From: Hippophae tibetana
Lineage: Eukaryota; Streptophyta; Magnoliopsida; Rosales; Elaeagnaceae
Assembly (NCBI GenBank): GCA_037013495.1
Contig: CM072801.1
Location: 105,903,816 to 105,967,815, forward strand
Length of the DNA: 64,000 nt
Direction of reading: 5' to 3'
Position numbers and translations under genes: made by a program. Under the pieces are notes generated by a model, which saw nothing but the letters and a program-made list of their open reading frames with translations, did no database searches and was not told the origin of the DNA. Of this stretch, positions 1-13,807 are shown piece by piece. Position 1 is the stretch's first letter. Each line of letters opens with the position of its first letter.

Positions 1-2099
1 AAACAAAGAACATGATAAAGATACAGTGAATTAAAAGAAAAGTACGAAATGAAATGCAAATAAGAAAATAATGACAACAAAATCTAAAGAAAAGAAAGGA
101 CTTGTAGAAATATTTGTTTCTTTAATTATGATTTGGACGAAAAGAATGCAAGAAACAATAAAATGGAAACCTTTAGTAAAACTAATATATTAAGATAGAT
201 ATTCTATTTTGGGCAACCCAGGCTTCGATACCAAATGATATGGATCTTTTATACGTACCATTTTGGAAACCATGCACTCAAAGGAATGAGAAAGATTGAA
301 TTGCTAAGAACATGGTTAATATAATCAAATTTAAACAATTAAGAACACGATTAGAAAACCACGAAAAATCTGAGACCAAACTATTAGAGTCGGAAAGTAG
401 TGTAAGCGATGGAATTTGGGTTCTAAAAAGTGGACAACTGAACTATTTTTTACTTTATGTTTTTGCAAATTGACATGAGTTTAGATTTGATATTTTATAA
501 TAGTCGTTTTGATGTATGAGTTAAAAGTTATAACAGTTTAAAGTTGGAACCTCAATTCATAATTTCTTTTTTTTAAATTACGAACTCCAGAAATTTTGTT
601 GTTTTTTATTCAGGAGCAAAGATAGGTTGAACACCGAAAACAAAAAAACATGAAAATGATACAGTGTATCAAAAGAAAATTACGAAATGAAATGCAAATA
701 AGAAAATAATGACAACAAAATCTAAAGAAAACAAAAGACTTGTAGAATTAGTTGTTTCTTTAATTGTGATAAGGACCAAAAGAATGCAAAAAACAATAAA
801 ATGGAAACCTTTAGTAAATCTAATATATTAAGATAGATATTCCATTTTGGGAAACTTAGGCTTCGATACCAATTGATACGGATCATTTATGCGGACCATT
901 TTGGAAACCATGCACTCAAAGGAATGAGAAAGATTGAATTGCTAAGAACATGGTTAATATAATCAAATTTGAACAATTAAGAACACGATTAGAAAACCAC
1001 GCAAAAATGTGAGACCAAACTATTAGAGTCGGAAATTAGTGTAAACGATGGAATTTGGGTTCTAAAAAGTGGACAATTGAACTATTTTTTACTTTATGTT
1101 TTTTCAAATTGAAATGAGTTTAGATTTGATATTTTATAATAGTCGTTTTGATGTATCACTTAAAAGTTATAACAGTTTAAAGTTGGAACCTCAATACATA
1201 ATTTCTTTTTTTTAAATTACGAACTCCAGAAATTTTGTTGTTTTTTATTCAGGATCAAAGATTGGTTGAACGCTGAAAACAAAGAAAAGGAAAATGATAC
1301 ATTGAATTAAAAGAAAGGTACAAAATGAAATGCAAATAAGAAAATTATGACAAAAATATCTAAAGAAAACAAAAGACTTGTAGAAATATTTTTGCCTTTA
1401 ATTGTGATTTGGACCAAAAGAATGCAAAAAACAATAAAATGGAAACCTTTAGTAAATCTAATATATTAAGATAGATATTCTATTTTAGGCAACCAAGGCT
1501 TCGATACCAAATGATACGGATCTTTTATGCGGACCATTTTGGAAACCATGCACTCAAAGGAATGAGAAAGATTGAATTGCTAAGAACATGGTTAATATAA
1601 TCAAATTTGAACAATTAAGAACACGATTAGAAAACCACGCAAAAATGTGAGACCAAACTATTACACTTCAGAAAGTAGTGTAAGCGACGGTATTTGGGTT
1701 CTAAAAAGTGGACAATGGAACTATTTTTTACTTTATGTTTTTGAAAATTGAAATAAGTTTAGATTGGATATTTTATAATAGTCATTTTGATGTATGACTT
1801 AAAAGTTATAACAGTTTAAAGTTGGAACCTCAATACATAATTTCTTTTTTTTAAATTACGAACTCCATAAATATTGTTGTTTTTTATTCAAGATCAAAGA
1901 TTGGTTGAACGCCGAAAACAAAGAAAAGAAAAATGATACATTGAATTAAAAGAAAGGTACAAAATGAAATGCAAATAAAAATATTATGACAACAAAATCT
2001 AAAGAAAACAAAAGACTTGTAGAAATATTTGTTTCTTTAATTGTGATTTGGACCAAAAGAATGCAAAAAATAATAAAATGGAAACGTTTAGTAAATCTA

Positions 2100-2114
2100 A
2101 AATTCAAAAAATAG
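2100..2114. repeat. 15-bp extra segment in long-form monomer M4
   Basis: Between GTAAATCTA and ATATATTAAG this monomer has 15 extra bases (AAATTCAAAAAATAG) that are absent from nearly all others. M4 also has GAAACG where most have GAAACC, and CTACGATACC where most have TTCGATACC. M7 and M11 share these markers, so the three form one subfamily. The extra length explains the 654-bp anchor spacing. Whether this is an insertion here or a deletion in the common form cannot be decided from the window. Confidence 0.9.
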
Positions 2115-4029
2115 ATATATTAAGAGAGATATACTATTTTGGGCAACCAAGTCTACGATACCAAATGATACGGATCTTTTATGCGTACCATTTTGGAAAC
2201 CCTGCACTAAAAGGAATGAGAAAGATTGAATTGCTAAGAACATGGTTAATATAATCAAATTTAAACAATTAAGAACACGATTAGAAAACCACGAAAAATC
2301 TGAGACCAAACTATTAGAGTCGGAAAGTAGTGTAAGCGATGGAATTTGGGTTCTAAAAAGTGGACAACTGTACTATTTTTTACTTTATGTTTTTGCAAAT
2401 TGAAATGAGTTTAGATTTGATATTTTATAATAGTCGTTTTGATGTATAACTTAAAAGTTATAACAGTTTAAAGTTGGAACCTCAATTCATAATTTCTTTT
2501 TTTTAAATTACGAACTCCAGAAATTTTGTTGTTTTTTATTCAGGAGCAAAGATAGGTTGAACACCGAAAACAAAAAAACATGAAAATGATACAGTGAATT
2601 AAAAGAAAAGTACGAAATGAAATGCAAATAAGAAAATAATGACAACAAAATCTAAAGAAAACAAAAGACTTGTAGAAATAGATGTTTCTTTAATTGTGAT
2701 AAGGACCAAAAGAATGGAAAAAACAATAAAATGGAAACCTTTAGTAAATCTAATATATTAATATAGATATTCTATTTTGGGGAACGAAGGCTTCAATACC
2801 AAATGATACAGATCTTTTATGCGGACCATTTTGGAAACCATGCACTCAAAGGAATGAGAAAGATTTAATTGCTAAGAACATGGTTAATATAATCAAATTT
2901 GAACTATTAAGAACACGATTATAAAACCACGCAAAAATGTGAGACCAAACTATTACACATCGGAAAGTAGTGTAAGCGATGGTATTTGGGTTCTAAAAAG
3001 TGGACAACTGAACTATTTTTTAATTTATGTTTTTGAAAATTGAAATGAGTTTAGATTTGATATTTTATAATAGTCGTTTTGATGTATGACTTAAAAGTTA
3101 TAACAGTTTAAAGTTGGAACCTCAATTCATAATTTCTTTTTTTTAAATTACGAACTCCAGAAATTTTGTTGTTTTTTATTCAGGAGCAAAGATAGGTTGA
3201 ACACCGAAAACAAAAAACATGAAAATGATACAGTGTATCAAAAGAAAAATACGAAATGAAATGCAAATAAGAAAATAATGACAACAAAATCTAAAGAAAA
3301 CAAAAGACTTGTAGAATTAGTTGTTTCTTTAATTGTGATAAGGACCAAAAGAATGCAAAAAACAATAAAATGGAAACCTTTAGTAAATCTAATATATTAA
3401 GATAGATATTCCATTTTGGGCAACTTAGGCTTCGATACCAATTGATACGGATCATTTATGCGGACCATTTTGGAAACCATGCACTCAAAGGAATGAGAAA
3501 GATTGAATTGCTAAGAACATGGTTAATATAATCAAATTTGAACAATTAAGAACACGATTAGAAAACCACGCAAAAATGTGAGACCAAACTATTAGAGTCG
3601 GAAATTAGTGTAAACGATGGAATTTGGGTTCTAAAAAGTGGACAATTGAACTATTTTTTACTTTATGTTTTTTCAAATTGAAATGAGTTTAGATTTGATA
3701 TTTTATAATAGTCGTTTTGATGTATGACTCAAAAGTTATAACAGTTTAATGTTGGAACCTTAATAAATAATTTCTTTTTTTTAAATTATGAACTCCAAAA
3801 ATTTTGTTCTTTTTTATTTAGGAGCAAAGATAGGTTGAACACCGAAAACAAAGAACATGATAATGATACAGTGAATTAAAAGAAAAGTACGAAATGAAAT
3901 GGAAATAACAAAATTATGACAACAAAATCAAAAGAAAACAAAAGACTTGTAGAAATATTTGTTTCTTTAATTGTGATTTGGACAAAAAGAATGCAAAAAA
4001 CAATAAAATGGAAACGTTTAGTAAATCTA

Positions 4030-4044
4030 AAATTCAAAAAATAG
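4030..4044. repeat. 15-bp extra segment in long-form monomer M7
   Basis: The same 15 bases occur in the same place as in M4, with the same linked markers GAAACG and CTACGATACC. The anchor spacing across it is 652 bp. It lies three monomers after the M4 copy. Confidence 0.9.
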
Positions 4045-6591
4045 ATATATTAAGAGAGATATACTATTTTGGGCAACCAAGGCTACGATACCAAATGATA
4101 CAGATCTTTTATGCGGACCATTTTGGAATCCATGAACTCAAAGGAATGAGAAAGTTGAATTGCTAAGAACATGGTTAATATAATCAAATTTGAACAATTA
4201 AGAACACGATTAGAAAACCACGAAAAAATGTGAGACAAAACTATTAGAGTCGGAAAGTAGTGTAAGCGATGGAATTTGGGTTCTAAAAAGTGGACAACTG
4301 AACGATTTTTTACTTTATATTTTTTCAAATTGAAATAAGTTTAGATTTGATATTTTGTAATAGTCGTTTTGATCTATGACTTAAAAGTTATAACAGTTTA
4401 AAGTTGGAACCTCAATACATAATTTCTTTTTTTTAAATTACGAACTCCAGAAATTTTGTTGTTATTTATTCAGGATCAAAGATTGGTTGAACGCCGAAAA
4501 CAAAGAAAAGGAAAATGATACATTGACTTAAAAGAAAGGTACAAAATGAAATGCAAATAAGAAAATTATGACAAAAAAATCTAAAGAAAACAAAAGACTT
4601 GTAGAAATATTTGTGTCTTTAATTGTGATTTGGACCAAAAGAATGCAAAAAACAATAAAATGGAAACCTTTAGTAAATCTAATATATTAAGATAGATATT
4701 CTATTTTGGGCAACCAAGGCTTCGATACCAAACGATACGGATCTTTTATGCGTACCATTTTGGAAACCCTGTACTAAAAGGAATGAGAAAGATTGAATTG
4801 CTAAGAACATGGTTAATATAATCAAATTTGAACAATTAAGAACACGATTAGAAAACCACGCAAAAATGTGAGACCAAACTATTAGAGTCGGAAAGTAGTG
4901 TAAGCGATGGATTTGGGTTCTAAAAAGTGGACAACTGAACTATTTTTTACTTTATGTTTTTGCAAATTGAAATGAGTTTAGATTTGATATTTTATAATAG
5001 TGGTTTTGATGTATGACTTAAAAGTTATAACAGTTTAAAGTTGGAACCTCAATTCATAATTTTTTTTTTAAATTATGAACTCCATAAATTTTGTTGTTTT
5101 TTATTCAGGAGCAAAGATACGTTGAACACCGAAAACAAAAAACATGAAAATGATACAGTGAATTAAAAGAAAAGTACGAAATGAAATGCAAATAAGAAAA
5201 TAATGACAACAAAATCTAAAGAAAAAAAAAGACTTCTAGAAATAGTTGTTTCTTTAATTGTGATAAGGACCAAAAGAATGGAAAAAACAATAAAATAGAA
5301 ACCTTTAGTAAATCTAATATATTAAGATAGATATTCTATTTTGGGCAACCAAGGCTTCGATAACAAATGATACGGATCTTTTAGGCGGACCATTTTGGAA
5401 ACCATGCACTCAAAGGAATGAGAAAGATTGAATTGCTAAGTACATGGTTAATATAATCAAATTTGAACAATTAAGAACACGATTAGAAAACCACGCAAAA
5501 ATGTGAGACCAAACTATTATAGTCGGAAAGTAGTGTAAGCGTTGGAATTTTGGTTCTAAAAAGTGCACAACTGAAATATTTTTTACTTTATGTTTTTGCA
5601 AATTGAAATGAGTTTAGATTTAATATTTTATAATAGTCGTTTTGATGTATGACTTAAAAGTTATAACAGTTCAAAGTTGGAACCTCAATTCATAATTTCT
5701 TTTTTTTAAATTACGAACTCCAAAAATTTTGTTGTTTTTTATTCAGGAGCAAAGATAGGTTGAACACCGAAAACAAAAAACATGAAAATGATACAGTGAA
5801 TTAAAAGAAAAGTACGAAATGAAATGAAAATAAGAAAATAATGACAACAAAATCTAAAGAAAACAAAAGACTTGTAGAAATAGTTGTTTATTTAATTGTG
5901 ATAGGGACCAAAAGAATGGAAAAAACAATAAAATGGAAACCTTTAGTAAATCTAATATATTAAGATAGATATTCTATTTTGGGCAACCAAGGCTTCGATA
6001 CCAAATGATACGGATCTTTTATGCGGACCATTTTGGAAACCATGCACTCAATGGAATAAGAGAGATTGAATTGCTTAGAACATTTATAATATAATCAAAT
6101 TTGAACAATTAAGAACACAATTAGAAAACCACGCGAAAATGTGAGACCAAACTATTAGAGTCGGAAAGTAGTGTAAGCGATGGAATTTGGGTTCTAAAAA
6201 GTGGACAACTGAACTATTTTTTACTATATGTGTTTGCAAATTAAAATTTGTTTAGATTTGATATTTTATAATAGTCGTTTTGATGTATGACTTAAAAGTT
6301 ATAAGAGTTTATAGTTGGAACCGCAATACATAATTTCTTTTTTTAAATTACGAACTCCAGAAATTTGGTTGTTTTTTATTTAGGATCAAAGATTGGTTGA
6401 ACGCCGAAAACAAAAAACAGGAAAATGATACAGTGAATTAAATGAAAAGTACGAAATGAAATGCAAATAAGAAAGTTATCACAACAAAGTCAATAGAAAA
6501 CAAAAGAATTTTAGAAATATTTGTTTCTTTAATTGTGATTTGGACCAAAAGAATGCAAAAAACAATAAAATGGAAACGTTTAGTAAATCTA

Positions 6592-6606
6592 AAATTCAAA
6601 AAATAG
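6592..6606. repeat. 15-bp extra segment in long-form monomer M11
   Basis: Third and last copy of the 15-base segment, again with GAAACG and CTACGATACC. The anchor spacing is 651 bp. It lies four monomers after the M7 copy. No monomer to its right in the window has the segment. Confidence 0.9.
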
Positions 6607-7526
6607 ATATATTAAGTGAGATATACTATTTTGGGCAACCAAGGCTACGATACCAAATGATACGGATCTTTCATGCGGACCCTTTTGAAACCATGAACTC
6701 AAAGTAATGAGAAAGATTGAATTGCTAATAACATGGTTAATATAATCAAATTTGAACAGTTAAGAACACAATTAGAAAACCACGCAAATATGTGAGACCA
6801 AACTATTAGACGTGGGAAAGTAGTGTAAGCGATGGAATTTGGGTTCTAAAAAGTGGACAAATGAACTATTTTTTACTTTATGTTTTTGGAAATCCAAATG
6901 AGTTTAGATTTGATATTTTATAATAGTCGTTTTGATGTATGACTTAAAAGTTATAACAGTTTAAAGGTGGAACCTCAACAAATAATTTCTTTTTTTTAAA
7001 TTACGAACTCCAGAAATTTTGTTGTTTTTTATTCAAGAGCAAAGATAGGTTGAACATCGAAAACAAAGAACATGAAAATGATACAGTGAATGAAAAGAAA
7101 AGTACGAAATGAAATGCAAATAAAAAAATTATGATAACAAAATCTAAAGAAAACAACAGACTTGTAGAAATATTTGTTTCTTTAATTGTGATTTGGACCA
7201 AAAGAATGCAAAAAACAATAAAATGGAAACCTTTAGTAAATCTAATATATTAAGATAGATATTCTATTTTGGGCAACCAAGGCTTCGATACCAAATGATA
7301 CGGATCTTTTATGCAGCCCTTTTTGGAAACCATGCACTCAAAGGAATGAGAAAGATTGAATTGCTAAGTACATGGTTAATATAATCAAATTTGAACAATT
7401 AAGAACACGATTAGAAAACCACGCAAAAACGTGAGACCAAACTATTACACTTCGGAAAGTAGTGTAAGCGATGGTATTTGGGTTCTAAAAAGTGGACAAC
7501 TGAACTATTTTTTACTTTATGTTTTT

Positions 7527-10080
7527 GCAAATTGAAATGAGTTTAGATTTGATATTTTATAATAGTCGTTTTGATGTATGACTTAAAAGTTATAACAGTT
7601 TAAAGTTGGAACCTCAATAAATAATTTCTTTTTTTTAAATTACGAACTCTAGAAATTTTGTTGTTTTTTATTTAGGATCAAAGATTGGTTGAACGCCGAA
7701 AACAAAGAACAGGAAAATGATACAGTGAATTAAAAGAAAAGTACGAAATGAAATGAAAATAAGAAAACTATGACAACAAAATCAAAAGAAAACAACTGAC
7801 TTGTATAAATATTTGTTTCTTTAATTGTGATTGGGACCAAAAGAATGCAAAAAACAATAAAATGGAAACCTTTAGTAAATCTAATATATTAAGATAGATA
7901 TTCTATTTTGGGCAACCAAGGCATCGATACCAAATGATACGGATCTTTTATGCGGACCATTTTGGAAACCATGCACTCAAAGGAATGAGAAAGATTGAAT
8001 TGCTAAGAACATGGTTAATATAATCAAATTTGAACAATTAAGAACACGATTATAAAACCACGCAAAAATGTGAGACCAAACTATTACACTTCGGAAAGTA
8101 GTGTAAGCGATGGTATTTGGGTTCTAAAAAGTGGACAACTGAACTATTTTTTACTTTATGTTTTTGCAAATTGAAATGAGTTTAGATTTGATATTTTATA
8201 ATAGTCGTTTTGATGTATGACTTAAAAGTTATAACAGTTTAAAGTTGGAACCTCAATAAATAATTTCTTTTTTTTTAAATTACGAACTCCAGAAATTTTG
8301 TTGTTTTTTATTGAGGAGCAAATATAGGTTGAACACCGAAAACAAAGAACATTAAAATGATATAGTGAATTAAAAGTAAAGTACGAAATGAAATGAAAAT
8401 AAGAAAATAATGACAACAAAATCTAAAGAAAACAAAACACTTGTAGAAATAGTTGTTTCTTTAATTGTGATTTGGACCAAAAGAATGCAAAAAACAATAA
8501 AATGGAAACCTTTAGTAAATCTAATATATTAAGATAGATATTCTATTTTGGGCAACCAAGGCTTCGATACCAAATGATACAGATCTTTTATGCGGACCAT
8601 TTTGGAAACCATGCACTCAAAGAATGAGAAAGATTGAATTGCTAAGAACATGGTTAATATAATCAAATTTGAACAATTAAGAACACGATTATAAAACCAC
8701 GCAAAAATGTGAGACCAAACTATTACACTTCGGAAAGTAGTGTAAGCGATGGTATTTGGGTTCTAAAAAGTGGACAACTGATCTATTTTTTACTTTATGT
8801 TTTTGCAAATTGAAATGAATTTAGATTTGATATTTTATAATAGTCGTTTTGATGTATGACTTAAAAGTTATAACAGTTTAAAGTTGGAACCTCAATAAAT
8901 AATTTCTTTTTTTTTAAATTACGATCTCCAGAAATTTTGTTGTTTTTTATTCAGGAGCAAAGATAGGTTGAACACCGAAAACAAAGACAATGAAAATGAT
9001 ACAGTGAATTAAAAGAAGCGTACGAAATGAAATGAAAATAAGAAAATTATGACAACAAAATCAAAAAGAAAACAACAGACTTGTAGAAATATTTGTTTCT
9101 TTAATTGTGATTTGGACCAAAAGAATGCAAAAAACAATAAAATGGAAACCTTTAGTAAATCTAATATATTAAGATAGATATTCTATTTTGGGCAACCAAG
9201 GCTTCGATACCAAATGATACGGATCTTTTATGCGGACTATTTTGGAAACCATGCACTCAAAGGAATGATAAAGATTGAATTGCTAAGTACATGGTTAATA
9301 TAATCAAATTTGAACAATTAAGAACACGATTAGAAAACCACTCAAAAATGTGAGACCACCTATTAGAGTCGGAAAGTAGTGTAAGCGATGGAATTTGGGT
9401 TCTAAAAAGTGGACAACTGAACTATTTTTTACTTTATGTGTTTGCAAATTGAAATGAGTATAGATTTGATATTTTATAATAGTCGTTTTGATGTATGACT
9501 TAAAAGTTATAACAGTTAATAGTTGGAACCGCAATACATAATTTCTTTTTTTAAAATTACGAACTCCAGAAATTTTGTTGTTTTTTATTCAGGATCAAAT
9601 ATTGGTTGAACGCCGAAAACAAAGAACATGAAAATGATACAGTGAATTAAAAGAAAAGTACGAAATGAAATGCAAATAAGAAAATTATGACAACAAAATG
9701 AAATAAAACAACAGACTTGTAGAAATACTTGTTTCTTTAATTGTGATTTGGACCAATAGAATGCAAAAAACAATAAAATGGAAACCTTTAGTAAATCTAA
9801 TATATTAAGATAGATATTCTATTTTGGGCAACCAAGGCTTCGATACCAAATGATACAGATCTTTTATGCGGACCATTTTGGAAACCATGCACTCAAAGGA
9901 ATGAGAAAGATTGAATTGCTAAGAACATGGTTAATATAATCAAATTTGAACAATTAAGAACACGATTAGAAAACCACGCAAAAATGTGAGACCAAACTAT
10001 TAATGTCGTAAAGTAGTGTAAGCGATGGAATTTGGGTTCTAAAAAGTGGACAACTGAACTATTTTTTACTTTCTGTGTTT
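7527..10080. repeat. Four-monomer block (M13-M16), first copy
   Basis: Anchors are 8010, 8649, 9290 and 9926. The block is repeated immediately to the right at an offset of 2554-2555 bp. Both copies carry the same private marks in the same order: GAACTCTAGAAATT near the start, TTGAGGAGCAAATATAGG, AAAGACAATGAAAATG, AAGAAGCGTACG, CTCAAAGAATGAG with one base missing, and TTAATGTCGTAAAG. I set the left edge where the flanking monomer stops matching; this is accurate to tens of bases. Confidence 0.9.
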
Positions 10081-12635
10081 GCAAATTGAAATGAGTTTAG
10101 ATTTGATATTTTATAATAGTCGTTTTGATGTATGACTTAAAAGTTATAACAGTTTAAAGTTGGAACCTCAATAAATAATTTCTTTTTTTTAAATTACGAA
10201 CTCTAGAAATTTTGTTGTTTTTTATTTAGGATCAAAGATTGGTTGAACGCCGAAAACAAAGAACAGGAAAATGATACAGTGAATTAAAAGAAAAGTACGA
10301 AATGAAATGAAAATAAGAAAACTATGACAACAAAATCAAAAGAAAACAACTGACTTGTATAAATATTTGTTTCTTTAATTGTGATTGGGACCAAAAGAAT
10401 GCAAAAAACAATAAAATGGAAACCTTTAGTAAATCTAATATATTAAGATAGATATTCTATTTTGGGCAACCAAGGCATCGATACCAAATGATACGGATCT
10501 TTTATGCGGACCATTTTGGAAACCATGCACTGAAAGGAATGAGAAAGATTGAATTGCTAAGAACATGGTTAATATAATCAAATTTGAACAATTAAGAACA
10601 CGATTATAAAACCACGCAAAAATGTGAGACCAAACTATTACACTTCGGAAAGTAGTGTAAGCGATGGTATTTGGGTTCTAAAAAGTGGACAACTGAACTA
10701 TTTTTTACTTTATGTTTTTGCAAATTGAAATGAGTTTAGATTTGATATTTTATAATAGTCGTTTTGATGTATGACTTAAAAGTTATAACAGTTTAAAGTT
10801 GGAACCTCAATAAATAATTTCTTTTTTTTTAAATTACGAACTCCAGAAATTTTGTTGTTTTTTATTGAGGAGCAAATATAGGTTGAACACCGAAAACAAA
10901 GAACATTAAAATGATATAGTGAATTAAAAGTAAAGTACGAAATGAAATGAAAATAAGAAAATAATGACAACAAAATCTAAAGAAAACAAAACACTTGTAG
11001 AAATAGTTGTTTCTTTAATTGTGATTTGGACCAAAAGAATGCAAAAAACAATAAAATGGAAACCTTTAGTAAATCTAATATATTAAGATAGATATTCTAT
11101 TTTGGGCAACCAAGGCTTCGATACCAAATGATACAGATCTTTTATGCGGACCATTTTGGAAACCATGCACTCAAAGAATGAGAAAGATTGAATTGCTAAG
11201 AACATGGTTAATATAATCAAATTTGAACAATTAAGAACACGATTATAAAACCACGCAAAAATGTGAGACCAAACTATTACACTTCGGAAAGTAGTGTAAG
11301 CGATGGTATTTGGGTTCTAAAAAGTGGACAACTGATCTATTTTTTACTTTATGTTTTTGCAAATTGAAATGAATTTAGATTTGATATTTTATAATAGTCG
11401 TTTTGATGTATGACTTAAAAGTTATAACAGTTTAAAGTTGGAACCTCAATAAATAATTTCTTTTTTTTTAAATTACGATCTCCAGAAATTTTGTTGTTTT
11501 TTATTCAGGAGCAAAGATAGGTTGAACACCGAAAACAAAGACAATGAAAATGATACAGTGAATTAAAAGAAGCGTACGAAATGAAATGAAAATAAGAAAA
11601 TTATGACAACAAAATCAAAAAGAAAACAACAGACTTGTAGAAATATTTGTTTCTTTAATTGTGATTTGGACCAAAAGAATGCAAAAAACAATAAAATGGA
11701 AACCTTTAGTAAATCTAATATATTAAGATAGATATTCTATTTTGGGCAACCAAGGCTTCGATACCAAATGATACGGATCTTTTATGCGGACTATTTTGGA
11801 AACCATGCACTCAAAGGAATGATAAAGATTGAATTGCTAAGTACATGGTTAATATAATCAAATTTGAACAATTAAGAACACGATTAGAAAACCACTCAAA
11901 AATGTGAGACCAAACTATTAGAGTCGGAAAGTAGTGTAAGCGATGGAATTTGGGTTCTAAAAAGTGGACAACTGAACTATTTTTTACTTTATGTGTTTGC
12001 AAATTGAAATGAGTATAGATTTGATATTTTATAATAGTCGTTTTGATGTATGACTTAAAAGTTATAACAGTTAATAGTTGGAACCGCAATACATAATTTC
12101 TTTTTTTAAAATTACGAACTCCAGAAATTTTGTTGTTTTTTATTCAGGATCAAATATTGGTTGAACGCCGAAAACAAAGAACATGAAAATGATACAGTGA
12201 ATTAAAAGAAAAGTACGAAATGAAATGCAAATAAGAAAATTATGACAACAAAATGAAATAAAACAACAGACTTGTAGAAATACTTGTTTCTTTAATTGTG
12301 ATTTGGACCAATAGAATGCAAAAAACAATAAAATGGAAACCTTTAGTAAATCTAATATATTAAGATAGATATTCTATTTTGGGCAACCAAGGCTTCAATA
12401 CCAAATGATACAGATCTTTTATGCGGACCATTTTGGAAACCATGCACTCAAAGGAATGAGAAAGATTGAATTGCTAAGAACATGGTTAATATAATCAAAT
12501 TTGAACAATTAAGAACACGATTAGAAAACCACGCAAAAATGTGAGACCAAACTATTAATGTCGTAAAGTAGTGTAAGCGATGGAATTTGGGTTCTAAAAA
12601 GTGGACAACTGAACTATTTTTTACTTTCTGTGTTT
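10081..12635. repeat. Four-monomer block (M17-M20), second copy
   Basis: Anchors are 10564, 11203, 11844 and 12481. It is nearly identical to 7527-10080. Differences I noticed are single bases, such as ACTGAAAGG against ACTCAAAGG, TTCAATACC against TTCGATACC, and one base more in GACCAAACTATTAG. This implies a recent tandem duplication by unequal exchange, or an assembly duplication. Confidence 0.9.
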
Positions 12636-13807
12636 GCAAATTGAAATGAGTTTAGATTTGATATTTTATAATAGTCGTTTTGATGTATGACTTAAAAGTT
12701 ATAACAGTTTATAGTTGGAACCTCAATACATAATTTCTTTTTTTTAAATTACGAACTCTAGTAATTTTGTTGTTTTTTATTTAGGATCAAAGATTGGTTG
12801 AACGCCGAAAACAAAGAAGAGGAAAATGATACAGTGAATTAAAAGAAACGTACGAAATGAAATGCAAATAAGAAAATTATGACAACAAAATAAAAAAAAC
12901 AACAGACTTGTAGAAATATTTGTTTCTTTAATTGTGATTTGGACCAAAAGAATGCAAAAAAAAATAAAATGGAAACCTTTAGTAAATCTAATATATTAAG
13001 ATAGATATTCTATTTTGGGCAACCAAGGCATCGATACCAAATGATACGGATCTTTTATGCGGACCATTTTGGAAACCATGCACTCAAAGGAATGAGAAAG
13101 ATTGAATTGCTAAGAACATGGTTAATATAATCAAATTTGAACAATTAAGAACACGATTATAAAACCACGCAAAAATGTGAGACCAAACTATTACACTTCG
13201 GAAAGTAGTGTAAGCGATGGTATTTGGGTTCTAAAAAGTGGACAACTGATCTATTTTTTACTTTATGTTTTTGCAAATTGAAATGAGTTTAGATTTGATA
13301 TTTTATAATAGTCGTTTTGATGTATGACTTAAAAGTTATAACAGTTTAAAGTTGGAACCTCAATAAATAATTTCTTTTTTTTTAAAGTACGATCTCCAGA
13401 AATTTTGTTGTTTTTTATTCAGGAGCAAAGATAGGTTGAACACCGAAAACAAAGACAATGAAAATGATACAGTGAATTAAAAGAAGCGTACGAAATGAAA
13501 TGAAAATAAGAAAATTATGACAACAAAATCAAAAGAAAACAACAGACTTGTAGAAATATTTGTTTCTTTAATTGTGATTTGGACCAAAAGAATGCAAAAA
13601 ACAATAAAATGGAAACCTTTAGTAAATCTAATATATTAAGATAGATATTCTATTTTGGGCAACCAAGGCTTCGATACCAAATGATACAGATCTTTTATGC
13701 GGACTATTTTGGAAACCATCCACTCAAAGGAATGAGAAAGATTGAATTGCTAAGTACATGGTTAATATAATCAAATTTGAACAATTAAGAACACGATTAG
13801 AAAACCA
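12636..13807. repeat. Mixed monomers between two duplicated blocks (M20 end to M22)
   Basis: Anchors are 13117 and 13757. M21 begins with changes of its own (AAGAAGAGGAAAATG, AAAAAAAATAAAATGG) and then follows the pattern of M14/M18. M22 follows M15/M19 (AAAGACAATG, AAGAAGCGTACG, CTAAGTACATGG). The stretch therefore looks like a partial third pass through the four-monomer order to its left, with monomers missing. No gene is seen. Confidence 0.75.

Larger units (their letters stand above)
1..7526. repeat. Diverged monomers M1-M12, irregular spacing
   Basis: Anchors lie at 311, 949, 1587, 2241, 2879, 3518, 4170, 4808, 5443, 6081, 6732 and 7371. Spacing varies from 635 to 654 bp, the widest range in the window. 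Private substitutions and small indels are frequent; for example M10 has CATTTATAAT in place of the anchor. A loose three- to four-monomer order can be seen. M1 resembles M4 (both have GAAAAATCTGAG, 1930 bp apart). M2 resembles M6 (both have CAGTGTATCA, 2569 bp apart). M3, M4 and M8 share AAGGTACAAAATG. Most of these monomers carry TTAGAG rather than TTACACT at the dyad, so the inverted repeat is broken. This looks like the oldest or least homogenised part of the window. Nothing in it resembles a gene. Confidence 0.9.

Noticed and set aside
2048..2254. Plus-strand frame of 68 codons with a TTG start, and a relative at 3978-4166, as genes
   Set aside because: It starts at a non-ATG codon inside the repeat, is closed by a stop in the common monomer form, and its peptide has no known motif. 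Kept only as a finding on long-form monomers, not as a gene.
11811..12089. Longest minus-strand frame, 92 codons
   Set aside because: It is an extension of the same recurrent minus-strand frame. Its near-identical copy at 9304-9534 is shortened by a one-base difference, so there is no sign of selection for coding.
12776..12790. Telomere-like TTTAGG words
   Set aside because: TTTAGGATC occurs as a single-base variant of TTCAGGATC in a few monomers. There is no tandem run of TTTAGGG, TTAGGG or TTAGG.
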